Positions 40,090 to 48,709 of a DNA stretch of 59,980 nucleotides are shown piece after piece. Source of the stretch: an uncultured Prochlorococcus sp. (lineage in GTDB: Bacteria > Cyanobacteriota > Cyanobacteriia > PCC-6307 > Cyanobiaceae); NCBI GenBank assembly GCA_902612005.1, contig CACMCA010000009.1, positions 1-59,980 on the forward strand, written 5' to 3'. The translations under genes and the position numbers were made by a program. The notes under the pieces were generated by a model. That model saw only the letters and a program-made list of their open reading frames with translations. It made no database searches and was not told where the DNA came from. The first letter of the stretch is position 1; each line of letters starts with the position of its first letter.

Positions 40090-40884
40090 TCAATTTGTTT
40101 GAATAAATAAATTTATAAATATTTTTAATAGAGGGATTGTAATTATTGAAATTAAGGTTGTAGTGAAAAGAATTTTTGAAGCTATTTTTTGTTTCACACC
40201 ATAAGCTTCTGCCATTAATATTGTGGATATTGCTGTTGGGGTTGCTGCCTGTAGAATTACTGCAAATGATTGATAGTAGTTAAAATCTAAGAATTTGCAT
40301 ATTAAAAAAATAATACAGGGAAGAATAAATAATTTTAATATAATTGAAAATTTAATTTCCTCATTTAGATCCAAAATCCTCTCATTTTGATTTGTGATTA
40401 TTCCAAGTCTTGTTCCCACAATTATTATTGCCAAAGCAATCACTATTCTTGCAGGAATCCAAAGATAATTGCCCAAAATTCCATCTATTTGAAAAAGATA
40501 TGCAAGAAGTACTCCAATAATCCCTCTAGAAGCAGGACTATTTATCAATGCATTTAATAGTCCTTTGATGTTTGGGATGTTATTGCTGTTAGCCTTTTCT
40601 TGAAGAAAAAAAGGTCCAAATATCCAAGCGAAAAGTGTTGTTCCTAAATCAAATCCAATAGTGAAATTTATAGTTGTTGAAGGTAGAAGAGCTAGCGCAA
40701 TTGGTATTCCAAGAAATGATGTGTTACCTATTAGGCCTGCTAGCTGCAATGTGTAATTTGGAAGCCTCTTCTTAAATATTGGGATTATATTTATAAAAGT
40801 TATTAAAATTCCAATTACAGAGAATGCTAAAAATGCACTTTTAATTAGATTTATATCTATGCCTTCCTTTAATAAGAGACCCAT
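40090..40884 (-). CDS. AEC-family permease, N-terminus extends upstream without a start codon
   Basis: From ATG 40884 the protein is 264 residues with about eight hydrophobic segments of the auxin-efflux-carrier (AEC) permease type: LAGLIGNTSFLGIPIALAL in the middle, and ILQAATPTAISTILMAEAYG near the end. The same frame stays open upstream to 41040 and encodes a typical family N-terminus (INIIPFLFLGFLLGKK, then ARPLIRFGIPLSV). No ATG, GTG or TTG lies there. Further upstream, ATG-GCG-AGT at 41052 is in frame but is followed at once by TAA (41041-41043). Initiation at ATT/ATA or a recent disabling change are both possible. Confidence 0.75.
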   Translation of the reverse strand: MGLLLKEGIDINLIKSAFLAFSVIGILITFINIIPIFKKRLPNYTLQLAGLIGNTSFLGIPIALALLPSTTINFTIGFDLGTTLFAWIFGPFFLQEKANSNNIPNIKGLLNALINSPASRGIIGVLLAYLFQIDGILGNYLWIPARIVIALAIIIVGTRLGIITNQNERILDLNEEIKFSIILKLFILPCIIFLICKFLDFNYYQSFAVILQAATPTAISTILMAEAYGVKQKIASKILFTTTLISIITIPLLKIFINLFIQTN

Positions 40885-41089
40885 TACACTTAATGGAATG
40901 CCAAATCTTATTAGAGGTCTTGCTATATATTTTGAAATCTTTGGATTCTTTTTTCCTAGAAGAAAACCTAAGAATAAAAAAGGGATAATATTAATAAAAA
41001 GAGAGTAGATGGTATTAATTAAATATTTATTAAAGCAATATTAACTCGCCATAGTGCAGTAAAAAAGTTTTTTCTAATTCATTTAGAAA

Positions 41090-41314
41090 TTAAATTATTT
41101 TCCAAATTGCTTTTTCAGGAATTAAAGGAGATTTATATAAATTTTCTGGTTCTTTAGTCAAAACTCTCCATGAAGGGACCCGACAAGTTACGTAAGCAGG
41201 ACTTTCTATTAAAACTCCTGGTTTCTCATCAAAAGTACAAGTAAACCCCTCTTTCCAATAACCACCATCGTTAAGGCTTCCTTTAAACCAAACCCAGCAT
41301 TTTGAAGTTTTCAA
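41090..41314 (-). CDS. Conserved-looking small protein of unknown function
   Basis: A 74-residue protein rich in Trp and Pro, opening MKTSKCWVWFKGSLNDGGYW and including CTFDEKPGVLIESPAYVTC. Its codon usage and composition look like a real gene, but no family is recognised. No signal peptide or membrane segment is seen. Confidence 0.55.
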   Translation of the reverse strand: MKTSKCWVWFKGSLNDGGYWKEGFTCTFDEKPGVLIESPAYVTCRVPSWRVLTKEPENLYKSPLIPEKAIWKII

Positions 41315-41398
41315 GATCAGTAAATTTTTGTTCTATTTTAATCAAGATTTAATTATTAAATATAAAGGGTATAACTTTTAAAAAAAAATTTACTCAAT

Positions 41399-41656
41399 TT
41401 AGTTTTTTGAAAAATATATTTTAGAGATTAATATCAATAAATTTAAGATCAGGGTGATCAAATTTGCTATCAATATTGGTGTAGACGAAATTTTATAACC
41501 GTAAATAATCCAAGACAAAACACCGATAATAAACATTATTAATGTTGTCAAAGAAACATCATCTGCCTTTTTTGTTTTTAAAGTTTTTATCAATTGAGGT
41601 AGAAATGCTGCTGTTGTTAAAATCGCTGCAAAATATCCAAATATATCTACATTCAT
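41399..41656 (-). CDS. SemiSWEET (PQ-loop) small sugar transporter
   Basis: The 85-residue protein has three membrane helices, and the PQ-loop motif is in the first (FAAILTTAAFLPQLIKTLKT). LTTLIMFIIGVLSWIIYGY is the second helix. It matches the bacterial SemiSWEET half-transporter size and pattern, which work as dimers for sugars. It starts 16 bases after the peroxiredoxin-like gene. Confidence 0.85.
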   Translation of the reverse strand: MNVDIFGYFAAILTTAAFLPQLIKTLKTKKADDVSLTTLIMFIIGVLSWIIYGYKISSTPILIANLITLILNLLILISKIYFSKN

Positions 41657-41672
41657 AAAAATATTTTAAAAA

Positions 41673-42410
41673 CTATTCTTTAATTAAGTTAGTCAAAAAT
41701 CCTAATGGATCCCTCATATTTGATGAATATCCAAGCACATCGTTTGAAAAAAATTTATAAATAATTTGATTGTTATTATTCAAAAGAAAAGAAGCCCCTC
41801 TTTGAGGAAGGTATTCTTCATTAAGAATATAATCACTCCAATTTTGAATTATTTCATTCATATTATTTAGTCTAAATGTTGCTAATTCAAATGGTCTTAA
41901 ATAACCATCCCCGAAAACCTTTTTAAAAGAATTACCTGAAAATTTTAAAAATTTTAATACATCAATTTTGTCAACTTCTGAATAAATTTGCTTTGCTTTT
42001 CGGTCGCCAGTATAACCTCTAATAACTTCTTTAATAGTTTTAAAGGAATTTATCCCTGATAACATCAAAAGCATATTGATCCAACCGCCTAAACCAATAT
42101 CTAATCCTCTTGAGACTTTTAGATTATTATGGATTTGATTATCAGAAACTACTATTAAATTTTCTTTGTTAAAGCCAGTAAATTTACAGAATTTATCTTT
42201 CCCACTTTGGTTCCCAATAGCAATTGCAAAAATATCTAAATTTTTATCTTGATTCTTATTGATGTAATTTTTCAAATTTATTGCATATTCAAAGCTATCA
42301 AAATCTCCTAATAAACCAAATAAAATAATTAATTTGAACTTTTTCTGCCCATTAAATTTGTATTCATCAATGATTTTATTTAGATTGTTATCAGAAGTTT
42401 TACTATTCAT
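41673..42410 (-). CDS. AhpC/TSA-like thioredoxin-fold protein lacking active-site cysteines
   Basis: The 245-residue protein has the strand-turn-helix of the peroxiredoxin-like family (FKLIILFGLLGDFDSFEYA), then FAIAIGNQSGKDKFCKFTGF and LPQRGASFLLNNNNQIIYKF near the C-terminus. Where thioredoxin-fold enzymes have C-x-x-C, it reads GDFDSF, so peroxidase activity is doubtful. A structural or regulatory role is possible. It heads a leftward pair with SemiSWEET, and is divergent from flavodoxin. Confidence 0.65.
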   Translation of the reverse strand: MNSKTSDNNLNKIIDEYKFNGQKKFKLIILFGLLGDFDSFEYAINLKNYINKNQDKNLDIFAIAIGNQSGKDKFCKFTGFNKENLIVVSDNQIHNNLKVSRGLDIGLGGWINMLLMLSGINSFKTIKEVIRGYTGDRKAKQIYSEVDKIDVLKFLKFSGNSFKKVFGDGYLRPFELATFRLNNMNEIIQNWSDYILNEEYLPQRGASFLLNNNNQIIYKFFSNDVLGYSSNMRDPLGFLTNLIKE

Positions 42411-42549
42411 GCTTAAAGATTTTTGAGTAGATTATTTTTAAAAGCTTTTTCTTACCTTTATTAGTATAAAATTTAACTTGAAAAAGTCTTTTTTGGAGAA
42501 ATTTTTCGTTTGTTTGTTTCTATTATTTTAAAGAAAACAATTTAAATTT

Positions 42550-43074
42550 ATGACAGTAGGAATTTATTACGCAACTACAACTGGAAAAACTGAAGATGTC
42601 GCAGATCGTCTTCACAACTTTATTCCTTCAGCAGAATCACCAAAAGATGTATCAGATGTTGATGATCTTTCAGAATTTGAAAATCTTGAAGGTATTATTT
42701 GTGGCCTGCCAACTTGGAATACTGGAGCGGACGAGGAGAGATCTGGAACTTCGTGGGATTCAATATTAGAAGATATAGGCAAACTAAATTTATCAGGAAA
42801 AAAAGTAGCAATTTTTGGTTTAGGAGATTCTTCTACCTATACTGAAAATTATTGTGATGCAATGGAAGAACTTCATAGCTACTTCACAAAAGCAGGCGCT
42901 GAAATGGTCGGTTACGTAGATAAATCTTCTTATACATTTGATGAATCTAAAAGTGTTATAGGGGAAAGCTTTTGTGGATTACCTCTTGATGAGGATAGTG
43001 AATCTGATTTGACCGATTCGCGTCTTGAGGCATGGGCTTCTCAGCTTAAAGGTGAAATCCCCTCTTTGGCTTAA
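42550..43074 (+). CDS. isiB: Flavodoxin
   Basis: A long-chain flavodoxin (174 residues) that replaces ferredoxin in photosynthetic electron transfer when iron is scarce. The FMN phosphate loop is YYATTTGKTEDVA at the start. FGLGDSSTYTENYCDAM with the conserved tyrosine and LPTWNTGADEERSG are the isoalloxazine loops. The 139-base upstream region has no Fur box recognisable by eye. idiA is about 4 kb downstream. Confidence 0.96.
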   Translation: MTVGIYYATTTGKTEDVADRLHNFIPSAESPKDVSDVDDLSEFENLEGIICGLPTWNTGADEERSGTSWDSILEDIGKLNLSGKKVAIFGLGDSSTYTENYCDAMEELHSYFTKAGAEMVGYVDKSSYTFDESKSVIGESFCGLPLDEDSESDLTDSRLEAWASQLKGEIPSLA

Positions 43075-43178
43075 ATTTTTGACAAAAAACCTAAAAAAAT
43101 AGTCAATTTAATAAATTAAAACTTTCTATCCCAATTAGAGATGCCTTTTTGTATGATTGCTTGTAAATCTTAAAAATA

Positions 43179-43832
43179 ATGAAAAATTTAAAAGAACAGA
43201 GTTGCAAAGATATTTTTAAAAATGCTTATGAAAAAAGATATACATGGAATACTGATTTCAAAGGCTATAAAGGCAAGTGTACTTATTTATTTGAAGATAA
43301 TTCTTATGAGGGTGAGTTCTTATTAGGTGAAGACTTTAAACCTGAGATTAAAAATATAGATGAAGAAAACATAAAGAAAAGTATTGCTTCTCAATTGTTT
43401 GAAGTGTGTATTCACAGGGTAAAAAGAGAATTTAATTCAGTTCATTCAGAAAATAATTTTAATTTACTTAAAAGTTCTGAAAATGGGATTGAAATGAATG
43501 TTTCTGGGAGAAATGAAGGAGATAAGTATAGGGTTAAAGATGATTGTATTAATATGGTTTATAGAAAAATTCATGGAACAATTATTGAGATTTTTGTTGA
43601 GGAATTTTTTGATACTGGAGTTGGTTTTCTTAGTAAGAAATATACTAGTCAACAAATTAATCCAAAAACCCTAGAATCAAATTCTCAAAAAATTGAATAC
43701 AAAGATGAATTTATAAATATAGGTAAAAAAGATTATTGGATTTTAAATTCGAGATCAATAAAATATTTAAACCAAAATCAAGAAGAAGAAATACAAAAGT
43801 TTGTTTTCGAGGATTTAAGTTTATTGAAATAA
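43179..43832 (+). CDS. DUF3386 family protein
   Basis: The 217-residue protein opens with the DUF3386 pattern CKDIFKNAYEKRYTWNTDFK and GYKGKCTYLFEDNSYEGEF, then KDYWILNSRSIKYLN near the C-terminus. It has no signal peptide. Family members are widespread in cyanobacteria but unassigned. Confidence 0.75.
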   Translation: MKNLKEQSCKDIFKNAYEKRYTWNTDFKGYKGKCTYLFEDNSYEGEFLLGEDFKPEIKNIDEENIKKSIASQLFEVCIHRVKREFNSVHSENNFNLLKSSENGIEMNVSGRNEGDKYRVKDDCINMVYRKIHGTIIEIFVEEFFDTGVGFLSKKYTSQQINPKTLESNSQKIEYKDEFINIGKKDYWILNSRSIKYLNQNQEEEIQKFVFEDLSLLK

Positions 43833-43837
43833 GTTTT

Positions 43838-44083
43838 TTATTCAACCAATCTAAATCCTTTATCAAGTAGTTTTTGATAAAGAAGTCTTGCTCTGAAGGC
43901 TAAAATTTGTTCTTCATTTTCATTACTAATTACATGAAAATAATTATTGTCTAATTTGTTTTTGCTAAAACACACGTTTGCTTCACCTAATCTTAAAGTC
44001 CAGTTTTCTTCTTTAGCTAAGTGTTGATTAGGTCCTAGATCCCAAGGGCATTTTTCAGGATATTTTTCTCTTTTAGAGACCAT
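43838..44083 (-). CDS. Small unknown protein
   Basis: An 81-residue soluble protein (YPEKCPWDLGPNQHLAKEE, then WTLRLGEANVCFSKNKL). No family is recognised, but composition is protein-like and it fits tightly (five bases) against the convergent DUF3386 gene. Confidence 0.55.
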   Translation of the reverse strand: MVSKREKYPEKCPWDLGPNQHLAKEENWTLRLGEANVCFSKNKLDNNYFHVISNENEEQILAFRARLLYQKLLDKGFRLVE

Positions 44084-44178
44084 ATTTTAATATTATCTAT
44101 CCAATATTAGTAAAAATTTAAAAGTATGGCTATAGATCTTTGTTCAAAGCTTTATCTGAAATGCAGTAAAGGTGTTAT

Positions 44179-44817
44179 TTACTTTTTACTTGCAATCAAG
44201 CAATAAAATGGGTCTTTACTAAAAAAATTGAAGATATTTTGGACTGGTTCATTAAACTTTTTAATTATTCTTGGCTCATTAAATCCGTTTGATATTAGAA
44301 CTTTTCTTACATATTTAATTCTCTCTTCTTCAGTGGATGAAGTCCAAATGTTGGGAGCCTTATGCCAAAATGCTCTATTTGAAAAAGATATTATAAACTT
44401 GCCATCATTACTCAAAATTCTTACGATTTCTCTAGATAAATTTTCTGGGTATTGTAAATATTGCCAAGCTGCGACCATTAAACAGAAATCAACACTTTCA
44501 TTACCTAAAGGAATTTCTTGATTTAAATTGAAATTTTGTATCCAATAAGTATCAAAAATTTTATTTTTCTCAAGTTCTTGTTTGTTTAATCCATGCCCAA
44601 TAACTTTTTTATATTTTTTCTCTTGAGGTAAGTAACTATCCCAGCTGGACATTAAATCTAGGACAGTTGAATTGTCTGAAATTTCTTTTTTATAAACATT
44701 TGATAAATATTGCCTGAAGTTCGCATCTAAATGATAAACAAATTTTGGGTCAGAATAAAATTCTTCATCATTGCTCTCATCAAGTTTTTTTCTTTGATAA
44801 TTATTTAGAACTTCCAA
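44179..44817 (-). CDS. SAM-dependent methyltransferase (class I)
   Basis: The 212-residue protein has a class I methyltransferase core. Motif I appears as DNSTVLDLMSSWDSYLP and GHGLNKQELEKN follows. A later acidic loop SVDFCLMVAAWQYLQYPENL and DGKFIISFSNRAFWHKA complete the fold. The substrate is unknown. It stands alone on the minus strand. Confidence 0.8.
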   Translation of the reverse strand: MEVLNNYQRKKLDESNDEEFYSDPKFVYHLDANFRQYLSNVYKKEISDNSTVLDLMSSWDSYLPQEKKYKKVIGHGLNKQELEKNKIFDTYWIQNFNLNQEIPLGNESVDFCLMVAAWQYLQYPENLSREIVRILSNDGKFIISFSNRAFWHKAPNIWTSSTEEERIKYVRKVLISNGFNEPRIIKKFNEPVQNIFNFFSKDPFYCLIASKK

Positions 44818-44969
44818 AACGATTATTAAGTGATCTAATTCAAATTTAATAAATAGTTATTCATATTGTGATTCAGAAATATATTTTGCATTTAATTAAT
44901 TAAAGATTTTTAAAAAAGCTAGACATCTATTAAAAAAAAGTTAAATTAATAATTAATAATTTTGTAAAA

Positions 44970-45140
44970 ATGATTGAATTCAAAAGGAGCAAAAAAAGTA
45001 GATCTAAAAATGCCCTTTTCAATCCCTATAAAAACGGAATAAGTCAATACGATATGGCATATCTTTCATCAAAAAAAGTTTTAAAAAATAAAACTTTTAA
45101 TCTACAAAATGATTTTCAAAAAGATAATTTAGCTGCATAA
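44970..45140 (+). CDS. Small basic protein of unknown function
   Basis: The 56-codon gene starts ATG at 44970 (MIEFKRSKKSRSKNALFNP) and ends two bases before the MIF-like gene on the same strand. Its N-terminus is strongly basic and the rest hydrophilic. The tight spacing and codon usage like its neighbours support a real gene, probably co-transcribed with the tautomerase. No family is recognised. Confidence 0.5.
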   Translation: MIEFKRSKKSRSKNALFNPYKNGISQYDMAYLSSKKVLKNKTFNLQNDFQKDNLAA

Positions 45141-45142
45141 AT

Positions 45143-45475
45143 ATGCCTTATATTAATGTTTCTACTTCAGCAAAAATAGAGAATAAGAAGAAATTACTTG
45201 AAGAAATTTCAATATTAGTCGCGTCTTTAACAAATAAATCAAAAAGATTTGTTATGGCTAAGTTAGATGATAATTTAGAAATGTATTTTGATGATGAAAG
45301 ACCTTGTTGTTTTTTAGAAATTAAGTCGATAGGCTCTTTAAATCCTTCAGAGATGGCAAAGCAAATATCTAATTTTGTTTATGAAAAAATTGGAATTCCA
45401 ATAGATAAAATTTATATTTCTTTCGAGGATGTGCCCGCTTCATTATGGGCTTGGAATGGAAAAACCTTTGGTTAA
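45143..45475 (+). CDS. MIF-like tautomerase
   Basis: A homologue of macrophage migration inhibitory factor (110 residues). The catalytic Pro follows the initiator Met (MPYINVSTSA), and the family signature KIYISFEDVPASLWAWNGKTFG (here cited in part) closes the C-terminus. Prochlorococcus MIF homologues have been shown to have phenylpyruvate tautomerase activity. The role in the cell is unknown. Confidence 0.9.
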   Translation: MPYINVSTSAKIENKKKLLEEISILVASLTNKSKRFVMAKLDDNLEMYFDDERPCCFLEIKSIGSLNPSEMAKQISNFVYEKIGIPIDKIYISFEDVPASLWAWNGKTFG

Positions 45476-45502
45476 TAATTTATTATTTTAGGTACTAATT
45501 TA

Positions 45503-45889
45503 ATGGAAATAAATAAATTAGCTGATTTAAACAGTCTTAGAACTGCTCCTCATTTAAGCAGTAGTCAAGAAAAAAAACTATTAATAGAATTAGAAACTAA
45601 TATTTATAATGCCGATTGGATAACAATAGGAATAATGGCAGCTTCTGATACCAAAGCTATTGAAGCACTGAAATCAATTTCTAATAAATATTCCTCAATA
45701 AAATTTGGTAATTTAGATTCGCTTCATGCTGATGGATATGTTTTTTTAAAAGGCAACCAAAAAACTGGTAATGTTTTTGTTAGATCTGAGAATGGTCTGG
45801 GAGAAGGAATTTTAATAACTTGCCAATATGATGAAGATGCAGAAGAATCTAATACTTTTGGACCTTTGCCATTAGATTTTTTTTCATGA
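45503..45889 (+). CDS. DUF1824 family protein
   Basis: A 128-residue cyanobacterial protein: LRTAPHLSSSQEKKLLIEL at the N-terminus, WITIGIMAASDTKAIEALKS in the middle and GEGILITCQYDEDAEESNT near the end. It resembles DUF1824, an unassigned cyanobacterial family. It is 27 bases from the tautomerase gene. Confidence 0.72.
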   Translation: MEINKLADLNSLRTAPHLSSSQEKKLLIELETNIYNADWITIGIMAASDTKAIEALKSISNKYSSIKFGNLDSLHADGYVFLKGNQKTGNVFVRSENGLGEGILITCQYDEDAEESNTFGPLPLDFFS

Positions 45890-46044
45890 TTAATTTCTAA
45901 TTTATGTTTATATTGGATTAAGTTTTATGCTATCCAAATACCAGATAATGCTTCTCAGAAATTAGAGTTAAAAATATTTTTTGTTTTAAGTTTTGTTATT
46001 ATGTTTAATGGCATTGATCTAAATTCTAAACTTCTTAAAATTTG

Positions 46045-46911
46045 ATGTTTTTTCAGGATATAATTCAAAATTTAAATAATTTTTGGTCCAAAGAGGGTTG
46101 TTTAATTATGCAGCCATATGATACTGAAAAGGGTGCTGGTACAATGAGTCCTCATACTTTTTTGAGGGCAATTGGACCCGAACCTTGGTCTGTTGCATAT
46201 GCTGAGCCATGTAGAAGACCCACAGACGGAAGATTTGGTGATAACCCTAATCGTGCACAACATTATTTTCAATATCAAGTAATAATTAAGCCTTCCCCAG
46301 ATGGGATCCAAGAAAAATATTTGAAATCTCTGGAATCTCTTGGAATAGAGGCTAAAAATCATGACATAAGATTTGTAGAAGATAATTGGGAGTCGCCAAC
46401 TCTTGGAGCTTGGGGCGTAGGTTGGGAAGTATGGCTAGACGGAATGGAAGTTACTCAATTCACTTATTTTCAACAATGCGGGGGAGTTGATTGTCAACCA
46501 ATACCAATTGAAATTACATACGGTTTAGAGAGAATTGCAATGTTTTTGCAGGATAAAGAAAGTATCTGGGACTTAAATTGGAATAAAGATCTGAAATACA
46601 GCGATATTTGGCTTCAATTTGAAAAAGGTCAATGTTCATATAATTTCTCTGAATCAAATCCTGAAAATCTCAGAAAATTATTTGAGATATATCAAGATGA
46701 AGCAAATTCATTAATTGAAAAGAAGCTAACTTACCCCGCGCTTGATTATGTTTTAAAGTGTAGTCATAGCTTTAATTTGCTTGATGCTAGAGGCGTAATA
46801 TCAGTAACTGATCGTGCCCAGTATATAGAAAAAATCAGAAAGTTAGCTAGAGAAGTCGCGTCTTCATGGATACTAGAGAGGGAACGCATGGGCTTTCCCT
46901 TAGTAAAGTAA
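46045..46911 (+). CDS. glyQ: Glycyl-tRNA synthetase alpha subunit
   Basis: The catalytic subunit of heterotetrameric glycyl-tRNA synthetase. It begins [18 protein letters not shown], followed by [57 protein letters not shown] and a C-terminal [16 protein letters not shown]. The ATG at 46045 is preferred over the adjoining TTG at 46042. The length (288) is standard. glyS is not in the window. Confidence 0.97.
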   Translation: MFFQDIIQNLNNFWSKEGCLIMQPYDTEKGAGTMSPHTFLRAIGPEPWSVAYAEPCRRPTDGRFGDNPNRAQHYFQYQVIIKPSPDGIQEKYLKSLESLGIEAKNHDIRFVEDNWESPTLGAWGVGWEVWLDGMEVTQFTYFQQCGGVDCQPIPIEITYGLERIAMFLQDKESIWDLNWNKDLKYSDIWLQFEKGQCSYNFSESNPENLRKLFEIYQDEANSLIEKKLTYPALDYVLKCSHSFNLLDARGVISVTDRAQYIEKIRKLAREVASSWILERERMGFPLVK

Positions 46912-47007
46912 GATTTATATCTCGAAAGTATCAGAATGTTATTTCCTAAGGTAAAGAAATATACATGACAAAGTGATTTTTTATTTTTGGATTATTTCTA
47001 CCAAATT

Positions 47008-47026
47008 TTTGTTGTAAGGTAACAAA
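47008..47026. promoter_or_regulatory. Inverted repeat upstream of idiA
   Basis: TTTGTT and AACAAA (seven-base spacer) lie 17 bases before the idiA ATG. The position suits an operator near the transcription start of an iron-uptake gene, but it does not match a Fur consensus closely. This is only a candidate. Confidence 0.3.
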
Positions 47027-47043
47027 AATAACAATTTTAATAA

Positions 47044-48072
47044 ATGAAATTAAAGAATTATTTAAAAAAGCTATTTTTTACTTCAGTGACATTATCGCTA
47101 CTTCTAAATAATCAACCTGTAAATTCTGCAGAGAAAGAGGTTAGGTTATTTTCTGGTAGACATTACAATACAGATAAAGAGGTTTATCAAAAATTTCAAG
47201 AACAAACTGGCATCAAAGTTAGATATATAGAAACAGATGGAAAAGCTATAATTGAGCGCTTAAAAAGAGAGGGTAAAAATTCTCAGGCTGATTTAGTAAT
47301 TCTTGTTGATGCAGCAAGAATTGAAAATGCATCAAAGGCAAATTTATTTCAAAAAATTAATTCAAATATTCTAGAAAATAGTGTTCCAAATAATTTAAGA
47401 GATCCTAGAAATAAATGGTTTGGCCTTACTAGGCGATTAAGGGTAATCATCACAAATCCGGATATTGTGGATATTACAAAAATCAAAAATTTTGAGGATC
47501 TAACCAATCCTTCTTTTAAAGGAAAAGTATGTCTAAGAAATAGAAAAAGTCCTTATAATCAATCTTTGGTTTCTAATCAAATAGCAAAGAAAGGCGTTGG
47601 CCAAACAAAAATTTGGCTTAAGGGTTTGATATCAAATGTCTCCACTCCCTATTTTTCTGGAGATTCTTCATTAATAAGAGCTGTAGGGCAGGGAACGTGC
47701 GGTATTGGAATCGTTAATCATTATTATGTCGCAAGGATGCTTGATGGAGTTAAGGGCCCAAGAGATGCTTCTTTAGCAGAAAAAATAAAATTAATAATAC
47801 CCAATCCTGCGCATGTAAATATAACTGCTGGGGGCGTATATAAATATGCAGAAAACAAGACTGAGGCTATTAAACTTCTTGAATATTTAGCTTCTAGTGA
47901 AGGTAGTCAAGGTTTAGCTAATAAAACTTATGAGCACCCTTTAAAGGAATCAAGTCAAAATAGAATTGTTAGTAAATTTGGAGATTTCACTCCAGATAAT
48001 GTGACTATAAAAGAAATTGGCAAATTCAATAGTAAGGCAATAGAAATAATGAAAGAAACTGGTTGGAATTAA
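47044..48072 (+). CDS. idiA: Iron(III) ABC transporter substrate-binding protein
   Basis: The periplasmic ferric-iron binder of the FutA/IdiA group (342 residues). It has a signal peptide (KKLFFTSVTLSLLLNNQPVNS) with cleavage near residue 29. The Fe-binding residues His and Tyr are visible in LFSGRHYNTD, and GIGIVNHYYVARML carries two more Tyr. It stands alone with its own spacer; no permease or ATPase gene is adjacent. In cyanobacteria it is induced by iron starvation, in keeping with the flavodoxin gene nearby. Confidence 0.93.
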   Translation: MKLKNYLKKLFFTSVTLSLLLNNQPVNSAEKEVRLFSGRHYNTDKEVYQKFQEQTGIKVRYIETDGKAIIERLKREGKNSQADLVILVDAARIENASKANLFQKINSNILENSVPNNLRDPRNKWFGLTRRLRVIITNPDIVDITKIKNFEDLTNPSFKGKVCLRNRKSPYNQSLVSNQIAKKGVGQTKIWLKGLISNVSTPYFSGDSSLIRAVGQGTCGIGIVNHYYVARMLDGVKGPRDASLAEKIKLIIPNPAHVNITAGGVYKYAENKTEAIKLLEYLASSEGSQGLANKTYEHPLKESSQNRIVSKFGDFTPDNVTIKEIGKFNSKAIEIMKETGWN

Positions 48073-48127
48073 CAAAAATCTAAATATATTTTTAGTATAA
48101 ATTTTTTAATTTATATTTTAAATATGG

Positions 48128-48211
48128 GAGAGGTGGCTGAGTGGTCGAAAGCGAACGACTCGAAATCGTTTAATAGGTAACTATTCGTGGGTTCGAATCC
48201 CACCCTCTCCG
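48128..48211 (+). tRNA. trnS: tRNA-Ser(CGA)
   Basis: The acceptor stem GGAGAGG/CCTCTCC, the D arm GCTGAGTGGTCGAAAGC, and the anticodon stem AACGA/TCGTT with loop CTCGAAA (anticodon CGA) are present. A class II variable arm (TAATAGGTAACTATTC) and the T arm GGGTTCGAATCCC follow. The discriminator is G. It reads UCG codons. Its 3' end faces the gene-poor 2-kb tract that follows. Confidence 0.95.
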
Positions 48212-48458
48212 TTAACTAGTAATAGTATCTAGAAGTCCTAAATAGAATTATAGGGAATATATTTGCCCTCTTCGAGTCTTATGCACCTCGCTGTCCACAA
48301 AGTCGATGAAGTGCTTTTGACTCCTGAATTATTTCTACTCCTACTTAATTAGAAAAGATAGTAGCGACAACCGCAAAGCACTAATACTCGGGTATTAATA
48401 CTCTATTAATTTCATATGAATAAGAGGATAATTAAGGAGTAGAGATATAGGAGGTTTT

Positions 48459-48617
48459 ATGAGACTCACCACTCCATTCACTGCCCTTAGAAATGCGACT
48501 TCAGATATTTGGAGAATGCATGATTTTAATTATCAACTGCCAAAAGATTCAAGACAAGATTATTGGGAGAAAGAGTGCATAGATCACCCAACAAGTTCTC
48601 ATTGCAAAGTTTACTAA
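48459..48617 (+). CDS. 52-residue ORF with strong ribosome-binding site
   Basis: ATG at 48459 opens 52 codons ending at 48617. AGGAGG lies four bases upstream of the ATG, the strongest Shine-Dalgarno seen near a small gene here. The peptide (MRLTTPFTALRNATSDIWRM, then HDFNYQLPKDSRQDYWEKE) is hydrophilic, with two Cys near the C-terminus. No family is recognised. The ribosome site and composition argue for a real, possibly well-translated protein. Confidence 0.6.
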   Translation: MRLTTPFTALRNATSDIWRMHDFNYQLPKDSRQDYWEKECIDHPTSSHCKVY

Positions 48618-48709
48618 AGGTAATATAAATTCAAGACATTAAAAAACTTTTGAGGTTATGTACTTCTATAAGTAAGCAGATATTCTTTTAGTATAAAACT
48701 AAAGAAAAT

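Noticed and set aside
42411..42549. Search for a Fur box before flavodoxin
   Set aside because: Only general AT-richness was seen; no convincing inverted repeat of the Fur type.
48247..48360. Open frame on the minus strand downstream of tRNA-Ser (about 36 codons, STSSTLWTARCIRLEEGK...)
   Set aside because: No start codon, no ribosome site and no recognised family. A 23-codon ORF on the other strand overlaps it, so neither is supported.
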